The translations under genes and the position numbers were made by a program. From assembly GCA_934047225.1 (NCBI GenBank), contig OW203992.1:7801501-7865500 (forward strand): 64,000 nt of DNA. The letters are read 5' to 3'. Numbering within the stretch: position 1 is the stretch's first letter; every line of letters begins with the position of its first letter. This DNA is from Ypsolopha sequella. Taxonomy: Eukaryota > Arthropoda > Insecta > Lepidoptera > Ypsolophidae. Below are positions 55,844-64,000 of the stretch, piece by piece. Under the pieces are notes generated by a model. The model was not told the origin of the DNA. It made no database searches and saw nothing but the letters and a program-made list of their open reading frames with translations.

Positions 55844-56531
55844 TGTTGATAAAAGTGGTAATGTTTCTGACTGGTGACGGGCATCGGCGTCACTGGTGCG
55901 AAAGTTCCATAACCACGCTCAGACACCACTAATTGTATGTTAAAGGGCGATATTAGCAGCTGGAACAGGGGCCCATAAGCTGTCCCAGATTTATATTCTA
56001 CAAATATCTTATATTCTACAAAATATAGTACAAAATGTCCTACCAGACAATTGTATGATGACCTCATCAGCTAGTCCTCGCACGAATTCCTTCCGCACGT
56101 GGACTCCAAGGCGTTCCGGTGCTGTGACACGCTGCTCACCGTCACGAAGAATCTACACACAACCCACCTACCCCTGGATGCATCCAAACCCAGAAGAAAT
56201 GGTAACGTGACAAAGATCTGCACTTGTTGCACACCGCGTGTATATAGGTTATGTCACACACACAGGAAATACACTGAAAGTGGCCTTCACGCCAAAATAT
56301 TGTCAGACCCTGACCCAATAATGTTTTTTACGATGTCCACATCGATTTCCCTTGTATTAAACCATTAATATAATTAAAAATATGGTTGACCGCGACCCTT
56401 TCCCAAAATTCCGTCCTTTTCGAGGTTTTTGACAGCTCCAAGTGAGAGAAGTGTTACCACACACAAAAAACAAAATCGTCGACCGAACACTCGACTGACG
56501 CGTTCTAAAAATATACATTTTATTCATAACA
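55844..56531 (-). repeat. 3' LTR of the BEL/Pao element
   Basis: 688 bp, beginning TGTTATGAAT and ending TTATCAACA on the minus strand (TG...CA). By eye it differs from the 5' LTR at only two positions (T versus C at 56,385/61,150 and C versus T near 56,499/61,264). A TTCATAACA duplicate lies just outside (56,537-56,545), and no clear polypurine tract is visible there. Confidence 0.92.
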
Positions 56532-57125
56532 GAAATTCATAACATAAATCGAACCTTCGACCAACACCTCTGCGACGCGTGGAGTTCCGTCTCCGCCAAA
56601 AAACAACTTTAATATACGGCCCCGGCGCCAAAACAAGGATAGCAAGTTCACATCCTTCAAAAGAGTTAAATTTCCTTCCCTAGGATGCTCAGTCCTGTCT
56701 GACCACAGAGAGAACGAGAGTTGAGGACCGCTTCCACTTTACAATATACAGTGGCAAGCTCCTCAAAAATTAGGACAGTTTCCCCAATAACGCAGCGGAG
56801 GTGGGTCTTCGCCGACTTGACGGCAGCTTCAAAAAATTCCCCCCCAGTGAGGGCAATTTGGGGGACTGTGCCGCCAAGTTACCCCTTTCCGGGCGAAGAT
56901 TTAACTTAAACTAGCATAGTTATTTACAAAACAAAAAATTACAACATCATTAGCAGTACCTCTGTAGATTGTGCCATTGTCGGAACGAATAAGTGAAGGT
57001 AAACCCCTACGCGACACGAAACGATCCAACGCGGCGACGAAGGCCTCCGTAGTCAAAGCTGATACCACTGCCAAGTGAACGGCCTTGATGGCCAAGCACA
57101 CAAATATACAAGGTATGCTTTCACA
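56532..57125 (-). pseudogene. Integrase remnant, core and C-terminal part
   Basis: At 56,901-57,125 the frame reads VCLAIKAVHLAVVSALTTEA...RRGLPSLIRSDNGT. IRSDNGT holds the second catalytic aspartate of the D,D-35-E integrase core. Further on, in another frame (56,700-56,840), EAAVKSAKTHLRCVIGETV and VEAVLNSRSL match the region around and after the catalytic glutamate. The first aspartate and the zinc-binding domain are missing. At least one frameshift and stops separate the pieces. Confidence 0.8.
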
Positions 57126-57189
57126 ACCCGAGCGTTGCGATTGCTGAAAACCCCCGTGCGCATTACGTATGTGTCAATCCGACACCAAC

Positions 57190-57320
57190 AGATTTACCAA
57201 AGGTCCGTCTTGGGTAGAAGCAAAGGATGAAGACTTCCGTATGGCAGGTCAGCTCTCCAAAATCAGCCTCCAAAACGCAGAAGTCCTTCATAATCCGTGA
57301 AAGGATTCAAACGAGCAACC
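57190..57320 (-). pseudogene. Integrase N-terminal region remnant
   Basis: The frame reads NPFTDYEGLLRFGG, stop, FWRADLPYGSLHPLLLPK. The pattern PFxDxxGLLRxGGRLxxAxL...HPxxLP is the conserved stretch before the HHCC zinc finger in BEL/Pao integrases. The stop at 57,263-57,265 replaces the expected arginine region. The zinc finger itself has been deleted between here and 57,125. Confidence 0.75.
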
Positions 57321-57645
57321 GCTCACTTCAGCCTGGCGTGATCCTCGCGCAGAACTCGAAGTCTAAACTTGATGAGGTCCGCCTGAAGTACACGAACCCA
57401 GTGTACTAATGCGCTCCAACGCTCCTCTGCACTCACGGCTGGGGACAAAATATATGAATTTCATTGACTGGTTGGTATTTCAACATAATACCACCATCAT
57501 ATTGGGATCCTCCAAATCTGCAAACAGTCTATGTTTGTTTGAAAGCCATTTCCTAAGTTCGAACATAATAATCCAAGTATCGAATCAAATATTGAATATC
57601 CAAAATTGTGGACACCTCCACCAATGAAGAAGAACCCAGAGTCTT
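57321..57645 (-). other. Deletion-junction region of pol, no domain recognised
   Basis: Reverse transcriptase and RNase H would be expected between protease and integrase, but no YxDD or RNase H motif is seen on the minus strand. The 325 bp here are probably the scar of one or more internal deletions. A plus-strand frame over it is not meaningful. Confidence 0.55.
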
Positions 57646-58010
57646 TTAAAAACCAAATAGGATCCATCCTAACAAAACCGCGCCCAGGAAAACATCGACT
57701 GGGGCCGGATGACAAAAACGTGGGTCTGCCATATGCAGACCTGACGTGCATGAGATTATGGACGGAGGAAGGTCCAAAGAAGGCTGCCAGCCGACAATAT
57801 TGTCTATAACCATGGCTGCAGCCGCTGATTCAACTCCAGTCCACCAATACCTAGGAGCGGCACCGACGAAACCTCCAGGTTCAAAACCAATCGGTGCGCC
57901 ACTTGACTTTCCGAGTCGAGGAGGGCCCTTACCCTAATTCAATCCCCCCTGGGGCCCCAGACGCGAGCCATCGCGGTGGGCAACAGAACCGTCCGCGGTT
58001 CCGTACTCAT
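57646..58010 (-). pseudogene. Aspartic protease remnant
   Basis: In one frame (57,880-58,010) RTVLLPTAMARVWGP and RALLDSESQVAHRLV match the start of the BEL/Pao protease, where LLDSGSQ is usual. Here the catalytic triplet reads D-S-E (57,917-57,909) instead of D-S-G, and an in-frame stop precedes it. A second frame (57,646-57,830) carries GLHMADPRFCHPAPVDVFLG, matching the protease carboxy part (LADPxFxxPxPVDLLLG). The two are out of frame, so the enzyme is dead. Confidence 0.8.
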
Positions 58011-58369
58011 GGCTTGAACAAGCTAGTTACAGGCTACCCCACCTGCTGAGCGCAGGACCAGTCCACTGGTAATAATACGGCTGGCGCGTGCACATCCCCA
58101 CCATGGGGGGAGCGTAGCCTCCAACTCTCCCTGAGTACGGTGGGTGGTACTCTAACCGCGGGTACTCGCGGTACGGCGGTGAGTAACCCCGTGACTCCGT
58201 CTGAACACGGTGCTCCATGCCAGCTGGCACCAAAACCGGCGCGGGGAGGGGGGGCCTAGCCCTTGCCAACTCCAATTGGCCCCCGCCCGTAGGGGCCCAA
58301 TTCACACATGGCCATATGTGTGATAGCCCGTAGGCAAGCCCCCTACGGGTCCACGCGCAAATACATGAC
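58011..58369 (-). other. gag-protease linker, frames disrupted
   Basis: A 92-codon minus frame (58,027-58,305), rich in Pro, Tyr and Gly (PPYREYPRLEYHPPYSG), overlaps a second one that continues the gag-like repeat past the G/C-run (58,302-58,502). They look like the original carboxy tail of gag in shifted frames. Confidence 0.5.
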
Positions 58370-59881
58370 TCACCTCCTGGTGAGGGGGCGCGCCTCGCGC
58401 CGCAGTCCTCCGTTCCGACGGAGGGGAGCTCTGCCCGACAGCATGCCTTCCCTGGACCGAGGGGGTAGGAGTTCTCCCTGACGCACCTCTCCCGTTATCC
58501 AAGGGGGGGGGGGAGTTCTCCCTGAAGCACCCCCGCCCGTAGGGCTCCGTTGCTGCGGGACCGGTGAAGCCGCTTCAGATCTGTTGGCACACAACAATAA
58601 ATGGTGAGGCCCCTCACACACACTGCAACGTCGTGGCTCGGGACAATCACGTTCGAAGTGATTGCCTAAGCAACCGAAACACAGGCCCTTACGCTTCACC
58701 ATGCGTCGCCGCTCGGTGACGTGCAGGTTTCGCCACTGCTGACTTCTCAGCAGGTCATGCCCCGTATGGCCACACTGCAAACAGGTCGATGACCTCTTGA
58801 CCACGGCGACCGCCGCCAAACGCGCCATATCGCGTCCCCGCGACTGCTGCGGTTGTCTGGGCTCCCCACATTCCGATGAGCCAGCAGACGAAAATGATTG
58901 CGCCCCAGATGGCGCCAAGTCCGGTTGTGATGTTTCTGCTACCCTAGCATCATATTCAAGAAACCTCATTAAGTTCGTAAATTTAGGCACAGTGCTGCCA
59001 TCTTTTTCTGCGGACACCCGCTCAAAACGTGACCTCACATCATTAGGCAACCTACCTAAAATAATGTGAACGAGTAAAAACGACCACTCGTCCACCGGTA
59101 AACCTAATGTTCTAAGGGCATTACACGCCACAGTGACCGGAGTCAGCAACTGCAACCTTAGTTGAGCCCGGTCGGTTACCCTAGGTAACGTCAACAATTG
59201 AGACGCATGCGCATCCGCCAGTAAGCGCATGTTCTGATACCTATCATTTAATAGGCCCCACGCTATATCATAATGATCATCCTCCACCCTGAGGTGCTGG
59301 ATGAGCGACCTGGCCTCGCCCTCCAATGTTGACATCAAATATGCCATCTTCTGCCCCTTTGTTAAATCTATCCTAGAATCTACTAATGAAGTAAACATAT
59401 TCCTATATGAGACCCATTCTTGAATTTTCCCATTAAATTTATTCAGTTCTAAACTAGTCAAACTACCAGACACGCCATCTACCGGTTGAGGCGTGACAAC
59501 TACAGGACCTCCTGAATTTTGCCTCTTTAGCTCAGCAATATTATTCGACTTTATAACCAGCGCCTTACCAGTGGCGCCATCTGTTGGTCCAGGTGTGCCA
59601 ACAACCGGGCTGCCCGATTGCCGCCTCTTGATCATGGAGGCCGCCTCAGTTACATCATCATAAATTTCCATTATCTTAGCCAAATCCGTAACATACCTAT
59701 CCATAGGTTCATCCATTTCCTCTAGTGCTGCCACAGCCGCCTCTGCGTCAGCCAGCCGCTGATGCATCCGCTCGGCTCTCTCCAGGATTGCAGTGTCACG
59801 ATCCGATCGAGATAGCAATCCTTGGACGGTTGTAAACCAGCGGAGCTCCTTCGCCAACGCAGCCTTGTAAGACTTGGACAT
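58370..59881 (-). CDS. gag: Gag polyprotein of BEL/Pao element (503 codons, open)
   Basis: Structural protein that packages element RNA into cytoplasmic particles. Residues 1-85 are helical and charged, typical of the amino part. Residues about 147-290 match DUF1759 (LELNKFNGKIQEWVSYRNMF..., then a GEA.SLI stretch), the hallmark of BEL/Pao gag. Residues 367-431 are zinc knuckles: C367-x2-C370-x4-H375, then the classical C401-x2-C404-x3-H408-x4-C413, then C419-x2-C422, HH426-427 and C431. The ATG at 59,881 follows a leader with no earlier in-frame start in this frame. After residue 455 an 11-C tract (58,503-58,513) seems to have shifted the reading frame, so the last 45 residues may not be the original tail. 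No frameshift or stop earlier. Protease and integrase downstream are broken. Confidence 0.93.
   Translation of the reverse strand: MSKSYKAALAKELRWFTTVQGLLSRSDRDTAILERAERMHQRLADAEAAVAALEEMDEPMDRYVTDLAKIMEIYDDVTEAASMIKRRQSGSPVVGTPGPTDGATGKALVIKSNNIAELKRQNSGGPVVVTPQPVDGVSGSLTSLELNKFNGKIQEWVSYRNMFTSLVDSRIDLTKGQKMAYLMSTLEGEARSLIQHLRVEDDHYDIAWGLLNDRYQNMRLLADAHASQLLTLPRVTDRAQLRLQLLTPVTVACNALRTLGLPVDEWSFLLVHIILGRLPNDVRSRFERVSAEKDGSTVPKFTNLMRFLEYDARVAETSQPDLAPSGAQSFSSAGSSECGEPRQPQQSRGRDMARLAAVAVVKRSSTCLQCGHTGHDLLRSQQWRNLHVTERRRMVKRKGLCFGCLGNHFERDCPEPRRCSVCEGPHHLLLCANRSEAASPVPQQRSPTGGGASGRTPPPPWITGEVRQGELLPPRSREGMLSGRAPLRRNGGLRREARPLTRR
58395..58560 (-). repeat. Short tandem duplication with 11-base C run near gag end
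   Basis: GGAGTTCTCCCTGA.GCACC occurs twice (about 58,468 and 58,512) next to GGGGGGGGGGG (58,503-58,513, plus strand). The unit translates as GGASGRTPPPP in the gag frame and again as GRGASGRTPTPSVQG in a second frame. This suggests that the run has changed length and moved the frame. Confidence 0.6.
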
Positions 59882-59988
59882 CTCGCCGCAATGAACCGGG
59901 AAATTTATAAATAAAAACTATTTAGCAAACACCCTGACAATGCACAAAACACAGAAGCACTGCTCAATAGATACCCTACCTATAAATA

Positions 59989-60165
59989 GAATTTAATTAA
60001 CAAATTTAATTCCCAATCACAAATGTATGTAATGTCCCGGTAATACAAAACAAACAAATAGGTTCCTACCTAATTCTAGAATTTAATTATCCAATGTAAT
60101 TCCCAATTACAATATATATTGTACCAATAATACAAAACAAACAAATAGGTTCCTACCTATTACAA
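59989..60165. repeat. 90-bp tandem duplication in the gag leader
   Basis: GAATTTAATTAACAAATTTA...AAACAAATAGGTTCCTACCT is repeated once with a 90-bp period (59,989 and 60,079), with several differences between units. It lies between the primer-binding site and gag. Confidence 0.75.
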
Positions 60166-60587
60166 CATTACCAAATTTAAATTATATTTGGTGTATACAA
60201 TACACACAAACCCGAATGCACATTCCACTATGCACTTGTATACATACTTGTAAGTACATACATTCAAGCCAAGATAACAGTATATTAGCTAACAAGTTGA
60301 TTTCCAAATCTATAATATAAACCGTTATATGATTATGTTATTGTAGTACAAGAACACTTGATATGTACTAAACTATCAAATTATATTGATATTACTGAAC
60401 CACATCAATGTGGTACCCTCCGGTAATCAATTATCTACTCAAAGCACTAAACAAATCCAATATAATTGCTACATCAATAACATGTACATTACAACCATGT
60501 AAAAGGCCTAGCTATGTTAAAAGTTTAATGACACTGGGGCCGCCCAGTTCCGCTGTTTAAATGAATATAATCTGAAGGTAGGATAAA

Positions 60588-60603
60588 CCACACTCGGCTA
60601 CCA
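60588..60603 (-). promoter_or_regulatory. Primer-binding site of the BEL/Pao element
   Basis: Five bases after the 5' LTR end the minus strand reads TGGTAGCCGAGTGTGG. It begins with TGG, the complement of a tRNA 3' CCA, as expected for first-strand priming. I do not assign the tRNA. Confidence 0.65.
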
Positions 60604-60608
60604 GAAAT

Positions 60609-61296
60609 TGTTGATAAAAGTGGTAATGTTTCTGACTGGTGACGGGCATCGGCGTCACTGGTGCGAAAGTTCCATAACCACGCTCAGACACCACTAATTG
60701 TATGTTAAAGGGCGATATTAGCAGCTGGAACAGGGGCCCATAAGCTGTCCCAGATTTATATTCTACAAATATCTTATATTCTACAAAATATAGTACAAAA
60801 TGTCCTACCAGACAATTGTATGATGACCTCATCAGCTAGTCCTCGCACGAATTCCTTCCGCACGTGGACTCCAAGGCGTTCCGGTGCTGTGACACGCTGC
60901 TCACCGTCACGAAGAATCTACACACAACCCACCTACCCCTGGATGCATCCAAACCCAGAAGAAATGGTAACGTGACAAAGATCTGCACTTGTTGCACACC
61001 GCGTGTATATAGGTTATGTCACACACACAGGAAATACACTGAAAGTGGCCTTCACGCCAAAATATTGTCAGACCCTGACCCAATAATGTTTTTTACGATG
61101 TCCACATCGATTTCCCTTGTATTAAACCATTAATATAATTAAAAATATGGTCGACCGCGACCCTTTCCCAAAATTCCGTCCTTTTCGAGGTTTTTGACAG
61201 CTCCAAGTGAGAGAAGTGTTACCACACACAAAAAACAAAATCGTCGACCGAACACTCGACTGATGCGTTCTAAAAATATACATTTTATTCATAACA
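60609..61296 (-). repeat. 5' LTR of the BEL/Pao element
   Basis: 688 bp, TG...CA on the minus strand, holding the promoter and transcription start of the element. The U5-side end (60,625-60,690) contains GACTGGTGACGGGCATCGGC, which is also present in the non-LTR fragments at 12.7 and 23.5 kb. Confidence 0.92.
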
Positions 61297-61301
61297 GACA
61301 C

Positions 61302-61710
61302 CTAAGTATGGCTTGCTGACACGTTAAAAAATTCAATTGCGAAACTATAATTGGCGTCAACTTAAGCGGGGTTTCAGCTGTAGTATCTTCCCATGTATCT
61401 CCTTACTCGCTACTCCCCGAAAATACACAATTTGTGACTATATTCACAATCACAATTTGCCCAAAAATGAGTATCCCAAATAGCTACATTATTATAGAAT
61501 AATTTGTAAATAGATTTATGAATAATGAATATGAATGATGTAATAATAATGAAATATGATTTATATAATATGCTATTTTTAATGAAGGTTTAATTTGTAA
61601 TAGTGATACATAATAATTAATTGTATTTTTTCTTTTTTGCATGAGAATGAAATAAAGGCTTATTATTATTATTATTATTCACAACCACTGCTAGCCATCT
61701 TTTGCTAGCC
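61302..61710. other. No gene; (TTA)n microsatellite
   Basis: AT-rich flank of the LTR element. ATTATTATTATT at 61,660-61,678 follows GAATGAAATAAAGGC and may mark a retroelement tail. Confidence 0.4.
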
Positions 61711-61719
61711 ATCACATGC

Positions 61720-61905
61720 CTGCAAATGCGACATTTGTCTTTTGGGTCTTTGTATCATTAACATCATAATCATCATTCAGCCCATATCCGCCCACTGTTG
61801 GGCATAGGCTTTTTCTTCTCCACGCCATTTTCGTCGGTCTCTCGTCAGCCTCATCCACAGCCCTGACGATATCGTCTTGCCATCGGGCCATCGTATACAA
61901 TGCCT
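61720..61905 (-). pseudogene. C-terminal end of a non-LTR retrotransposon ORF2 with frameshift
   Basis: One frame reads MARWQDDIVRAV, another EEKAYAQQWADMG-stop. The RWxDDI ... AYAQQW...G order is the usual carboxy terminus of a LINE ORF2 in insects. The two parts are in different frames, so an indel lies between them (about 61,830). It is 5'-truncated; the tail ends in ATGATGATTATGATG-type units (about 61,752-61,778). Confidence 0.65.
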
Positions 61906-62028
61906 TTGTATACGATGAAATATTTTAAGTGTCCTCTTTCACGTTTGTACATGTACATCAAGTGTTACATTTAAGACTTTGTAAGGTTAAACCCCAGGTT
62001 CTGATTTGAGAAAATATTTTTAAGGCGA

Positions 62029-62412
62029 TACATAAAAGTTTTAGCGACCCTGTTACTCCATATGCGAAAAAACCCTCAGTGCGAGTGGGACGGATTCGTG
62101 GAAAAGTCAAAAAGTCGGTTTTTTATTAATATAAAATCTACTAAGCTATTTTGTCAAAAAGATTTTCAAAGAGACTTTATAAATACATAATATCCACATT
62201 TTGAATGCAATTTCACAATTAAATTAGTCAAGATTTCAGAATTACAGGAAAAAATAAAACAATTTAGAGGTATTTTCGGAATTAAATTCTATCGAGAATA
62301 TTTTATCCAATCGCGGTTTACTTCAGTGAGAATCTTATTCAAATACTCAATAAACATTTACCCAAAAATTAAATAAGTAGATGACGTTATAGTGAAGTAA
62401 ATGGATTTGAAA
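62029..62412 (+). repeat. GGCGATAC-type repeat, best copy 2
   Basis: TTTAAGGCGATACATAAAAG start and the same internal blocks as 46,866-47,260, in the same orientation. Confidence 0.75.
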
Positions 62413-62879
62413 AAACCCCATTTTTTTAGTATCACATCGCAGCGCTGCATTTCACATGAAATTTTTAATTGCTCAAATGTAAAGTCTGTATGTTGAAGCT
62501 TTTTTTATGTCAAACTTGATCATGATCACTTTCTGTTTGCTGGATAAAGTTCCATCAATTGAATTCGGTGTAGGTATTCATATATTATGTATTGTACCCA
62601 CTCTTTATATGTTTTCAGTGATGTATTTTGTATTCGTTTCGAGAGTCATGTTTACACTGCAGTTACATTAATTCTGACAGTTGATTTGTTTTTTCAGAGG
62701 TAATTAAATATAATTTTCGGGCGTTATTTAATTTAACCATGCGCGATTTTAGCTTTAAGGTTTATCAAGGTCTGAATTGATATATATTCTACCAGTTTGT
62801 TCACAGATCTTCGAAATATCCGTATGGGAGAAAGTAAGGTTATACAGTAAAATTACGAGACTAAAATTCTATATATTCA
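62413..62879. other. No gene seen
   Basis: AT-rich, no recognised frame or repeat. Confidence 0.35.
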
Positions 62880-63152
62880 CTGAGTAACAGTGGCGCGCAC
62901 AGAACTTTTTTCCAGAAAAGCAATCAGAAGGTTAAGTACAACAATAAAAAAAATATGAAAAATTTTTAATGACACTTTGAAAAAAAAAAGTTTGTATGAC
63001 GCCAGGGTAGGCACTGCCTTTCCTAGAATGAACATTTTCATACAAACTTTTTTTTTTCAAAGTGTTATTTAAATTTTTTCATATTTTTTTTATTGTTGTA
63101 CCTTCTGATTGCTTTTCCGGAAAAAAGTTCTGTGCACGCCACTGCTGAGTAA
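62880..63152. mobile_element. hAT-type foldback MITE, family B (copy B4) with 8-bp target duplication
   Basis: CAGTGGCGCGCACAGAAC...GTTCTGTGCACGCCACTG at 62,888-63,144, flanked by exact copies of CTGAGTAA (62,880-62,887 and 63,145-63,152). The centre has the same orientation as in B1. The right arm lacks about 6 bp present in the left. Confidence 0.9.
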
Positions 63153-63229
63153 AGTACCTTCTAGGATTCCGTCAAAAACAGAAACTTCTTGGTCTGGCCC
63201 TCTATACATATTATGTGTACACATATATC

Positions 63230-63330
63230 TTCACGACATGAATCCCCGAGTGGGTGTCAGAGGTGTTTCCGAGAACAGACTGTGAAATACAACATGCCAC
63301 TCGTTTACACGTTCACACATACCCTACCCT
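63230..63330 (-). repeat. ACGACATGAATCCCCG repeat
   Basis: ACGACATGAATCCCCGAGTG, GGTGTCAGAGGTGTTTCCGA and CTGTGAAATACAACATGCC in the usual order. Confidence 0.6.
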
Positions 63331-63448
63331 GTACTTCACAGACTGTCACAGACCGATAAAAAATGTGCCCCTACTGGATCTGAACCCGAGTGCTCGAACC
63401 AAAAGCCCACAGAGGCGGCCAATATAAACTTTAGTAACCAAAGAACGC
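63331..63448 (-). other. Possible decayed SINE B box
   Basis: On the minus strand GGTTCGAGCACTCGGGTTCAGATCC resembles a weak pol III B box region, without an A box. Low support. Confidence 0.2.
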
Positions 63449-63692
63449 TTAAGAGCCGTTTAGCAGCCGGATTGTGAAAAACCCGCCTTTTTCTAATTAA
63501 TCGAAACAGAACACTTATATTCAAAATTTACTCAATAGTTCCTCAACAAAACCTACCTTATGTATGTGTATGCTGAATAGATAATAAGGTTTTGTTGAGG
63601 AACTTTTGAGTAAATTTTGAATATAAGAGTTCTGTTTCGATTAATTAGAAAATGGCGAGATTTTCACAATCTGGCTGCTAAACCGCTCTTAA
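63449..63692. mobile_element. TTAA-flanked foldback, GAGC family (copy 2)
   Basis: TTAA (63,449-63,452), then GAGCCGTTTAGCAGCCGGAT ... CTGGCTGCTAAACCGCTC, then TTAA (63,689-63,692). The arms run to a short centre near 63,570. Its inner part differs from copy 1, which carries extra arm sequence. Confidence 0.85.
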
Positions 63693-63850
63693 GAGCCGTT
63701 TAGCAGGCGGATTGTAAAATACCAGCCATTTTGTAAAATTTGCTCAATAGTTATCCTACAAAACCTTAATATCTAGGTATGTATTGTGTATATTATCATC
63801 GCAAAGTTTCCATTGATTTCTGTGGATAAGAATTTTAAAATTTTAAAATT
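63693..63850 (+). mobile_element. Half of a third GAGC-family element, in tandem
   Basis: Directly after the TTAA at 63,689-63,692 a new left arm starts, GAGCCGTTTAGCAGGCGGAT, followed by diverged arm sequence (TTTGCTCAATAGTTATCC) and GCAAAGTTTCCATTGATTTC, as in copy 1. No matching right arm was seen before the window end. Confidence 0.65.
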
Positions 63851-64000
63851 CTATTGAGATTTTTGAGCTGAAATTTAGCATGGGTGAGGGGAATTGATCT
63901 GGGACTCAATAAAACACGAAGAGTATCCCATGACGTCACATTATGAAAATATTTTGGAGATTTGTGTGTGGTGTCTACAAACCTACGTTAACAGAAAACA
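63851..64000. other. No feature seen
   Basis: Short unassigned end of the window. Confidence 0.4.

Larger units (their letters stand above)
55844..61296 (-). mobile_element. BEL/Pao LTR retrotransposon, complete insertion with deleted pol
   Basis: Two 688-bp direct repeats bound 5,453 bp, flanked by an exact 5-bp target duplication GACAC (55,839-55,843 and 61,297-61,301). The transcription direction is minus. Contents in that direction: 5' LTR, primer-binding site, leader with a 90-bp duplication, open gag frame, broken protease, broken integrase, 3' LTR. Reverse transcriptase and RNase H are missing, as full elements of this family need about 4 kb for pol and only 1.8 kb lies between gag and LTR. 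The family is assigned from gag and integrase motifs. The element cannot move by itself; its recent insertion implies help in trans. Confidence 0.92.

Noticed and set aside
57606..57937. Plus-strand frames of 63-67 codons inside the LTR element
   Set aside because: They are antisense to recognisable protease remnants.
46866..63692. Segmental duplication of 46.9-47.7 kb at 62.0-63.7 kb
   Set aside because: The same two repeat families lie near each other in both places, but the sequences between them do not match, so independent insertions explain it.
1..64000. CRISPR arrays, bacterial operons, rRNA genes
   Set aside because: No regularly spaced repeats with unique spacers, no ribosome-binding-site-linked ORFs and no rRNA-like sequence; the window is eukaryotic.

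Overview
The window looks like an intergenic or long-intron stretch of a moth or butterfly (Lepidoptera) nuclear genome. It is AT-rich with poly-A/T and TAA microsatellites. It carries insect repeat types: a BEL/Pao LTR retrotransposon, several 3' ends of non-LTR retrotransposons, a tRNA-derived SINE, hAT-type MITEs with 8-bp target duplications, and about twenty foldback (snapback) elements. No complete host protein-coding gene could be recognised. Species and chromosome cannot be told from the sequence alone.

Layout. 0-5 kb: old repeats surround a GC/CpG-rich block at about 2.95-3.3 kb with CCAAT, GC-box and initiator-like motifs. A second initiator with an apparent 5' non-coding exon ends in a good splice donor at 4,341|4,342. 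These are the best candidates for host promoters; any further exons would lie outside the window or were not recognised. 5-32 kb: foldback elements, three copies of a roughly 0.6-kb retroelement, pieces of non-LTR ORFs, a fragment resembling a Crypton-type recombinase, a 21-bp tandem array, and a hAT MITE carrying a nested foldback with hammerhead-ribozyme-like cores. 32-46 kb: a possible regulatory module near 32 kb, a SINE pair, a degenerate 31-bp tandem array, a possible minus-strand promoter near 42.7 kb, and a non-LTR ORF end near 43.6 kb. 46-54 kb: more foldbacks, including one element inserted into another at a TTAA site. 55.8-61.3 kb: a complete BEL/Pao insertion on the minus strand with 688-bp LTRs, a GACAC target duplication, an open gag frame and a heavily deleted pol. 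61.3-64 kb: repeats of families already seen upstream.

The coding content is therefore almost all transposon-derived. The gag frame (58,370-59,881) is the only long, convincing ORF. The near-identical LTRs show that this copy inserted recently, yet its pol has lost reverse transcriptase and RNase H. It was therefore probably moved by proteins supplied by another copy. The foldback families are the most unusual part of the window. Several show exact target duplications, one family has arms that match each other better than they match other copies, and several unrelated families sit between TTAA tetranucleotides.
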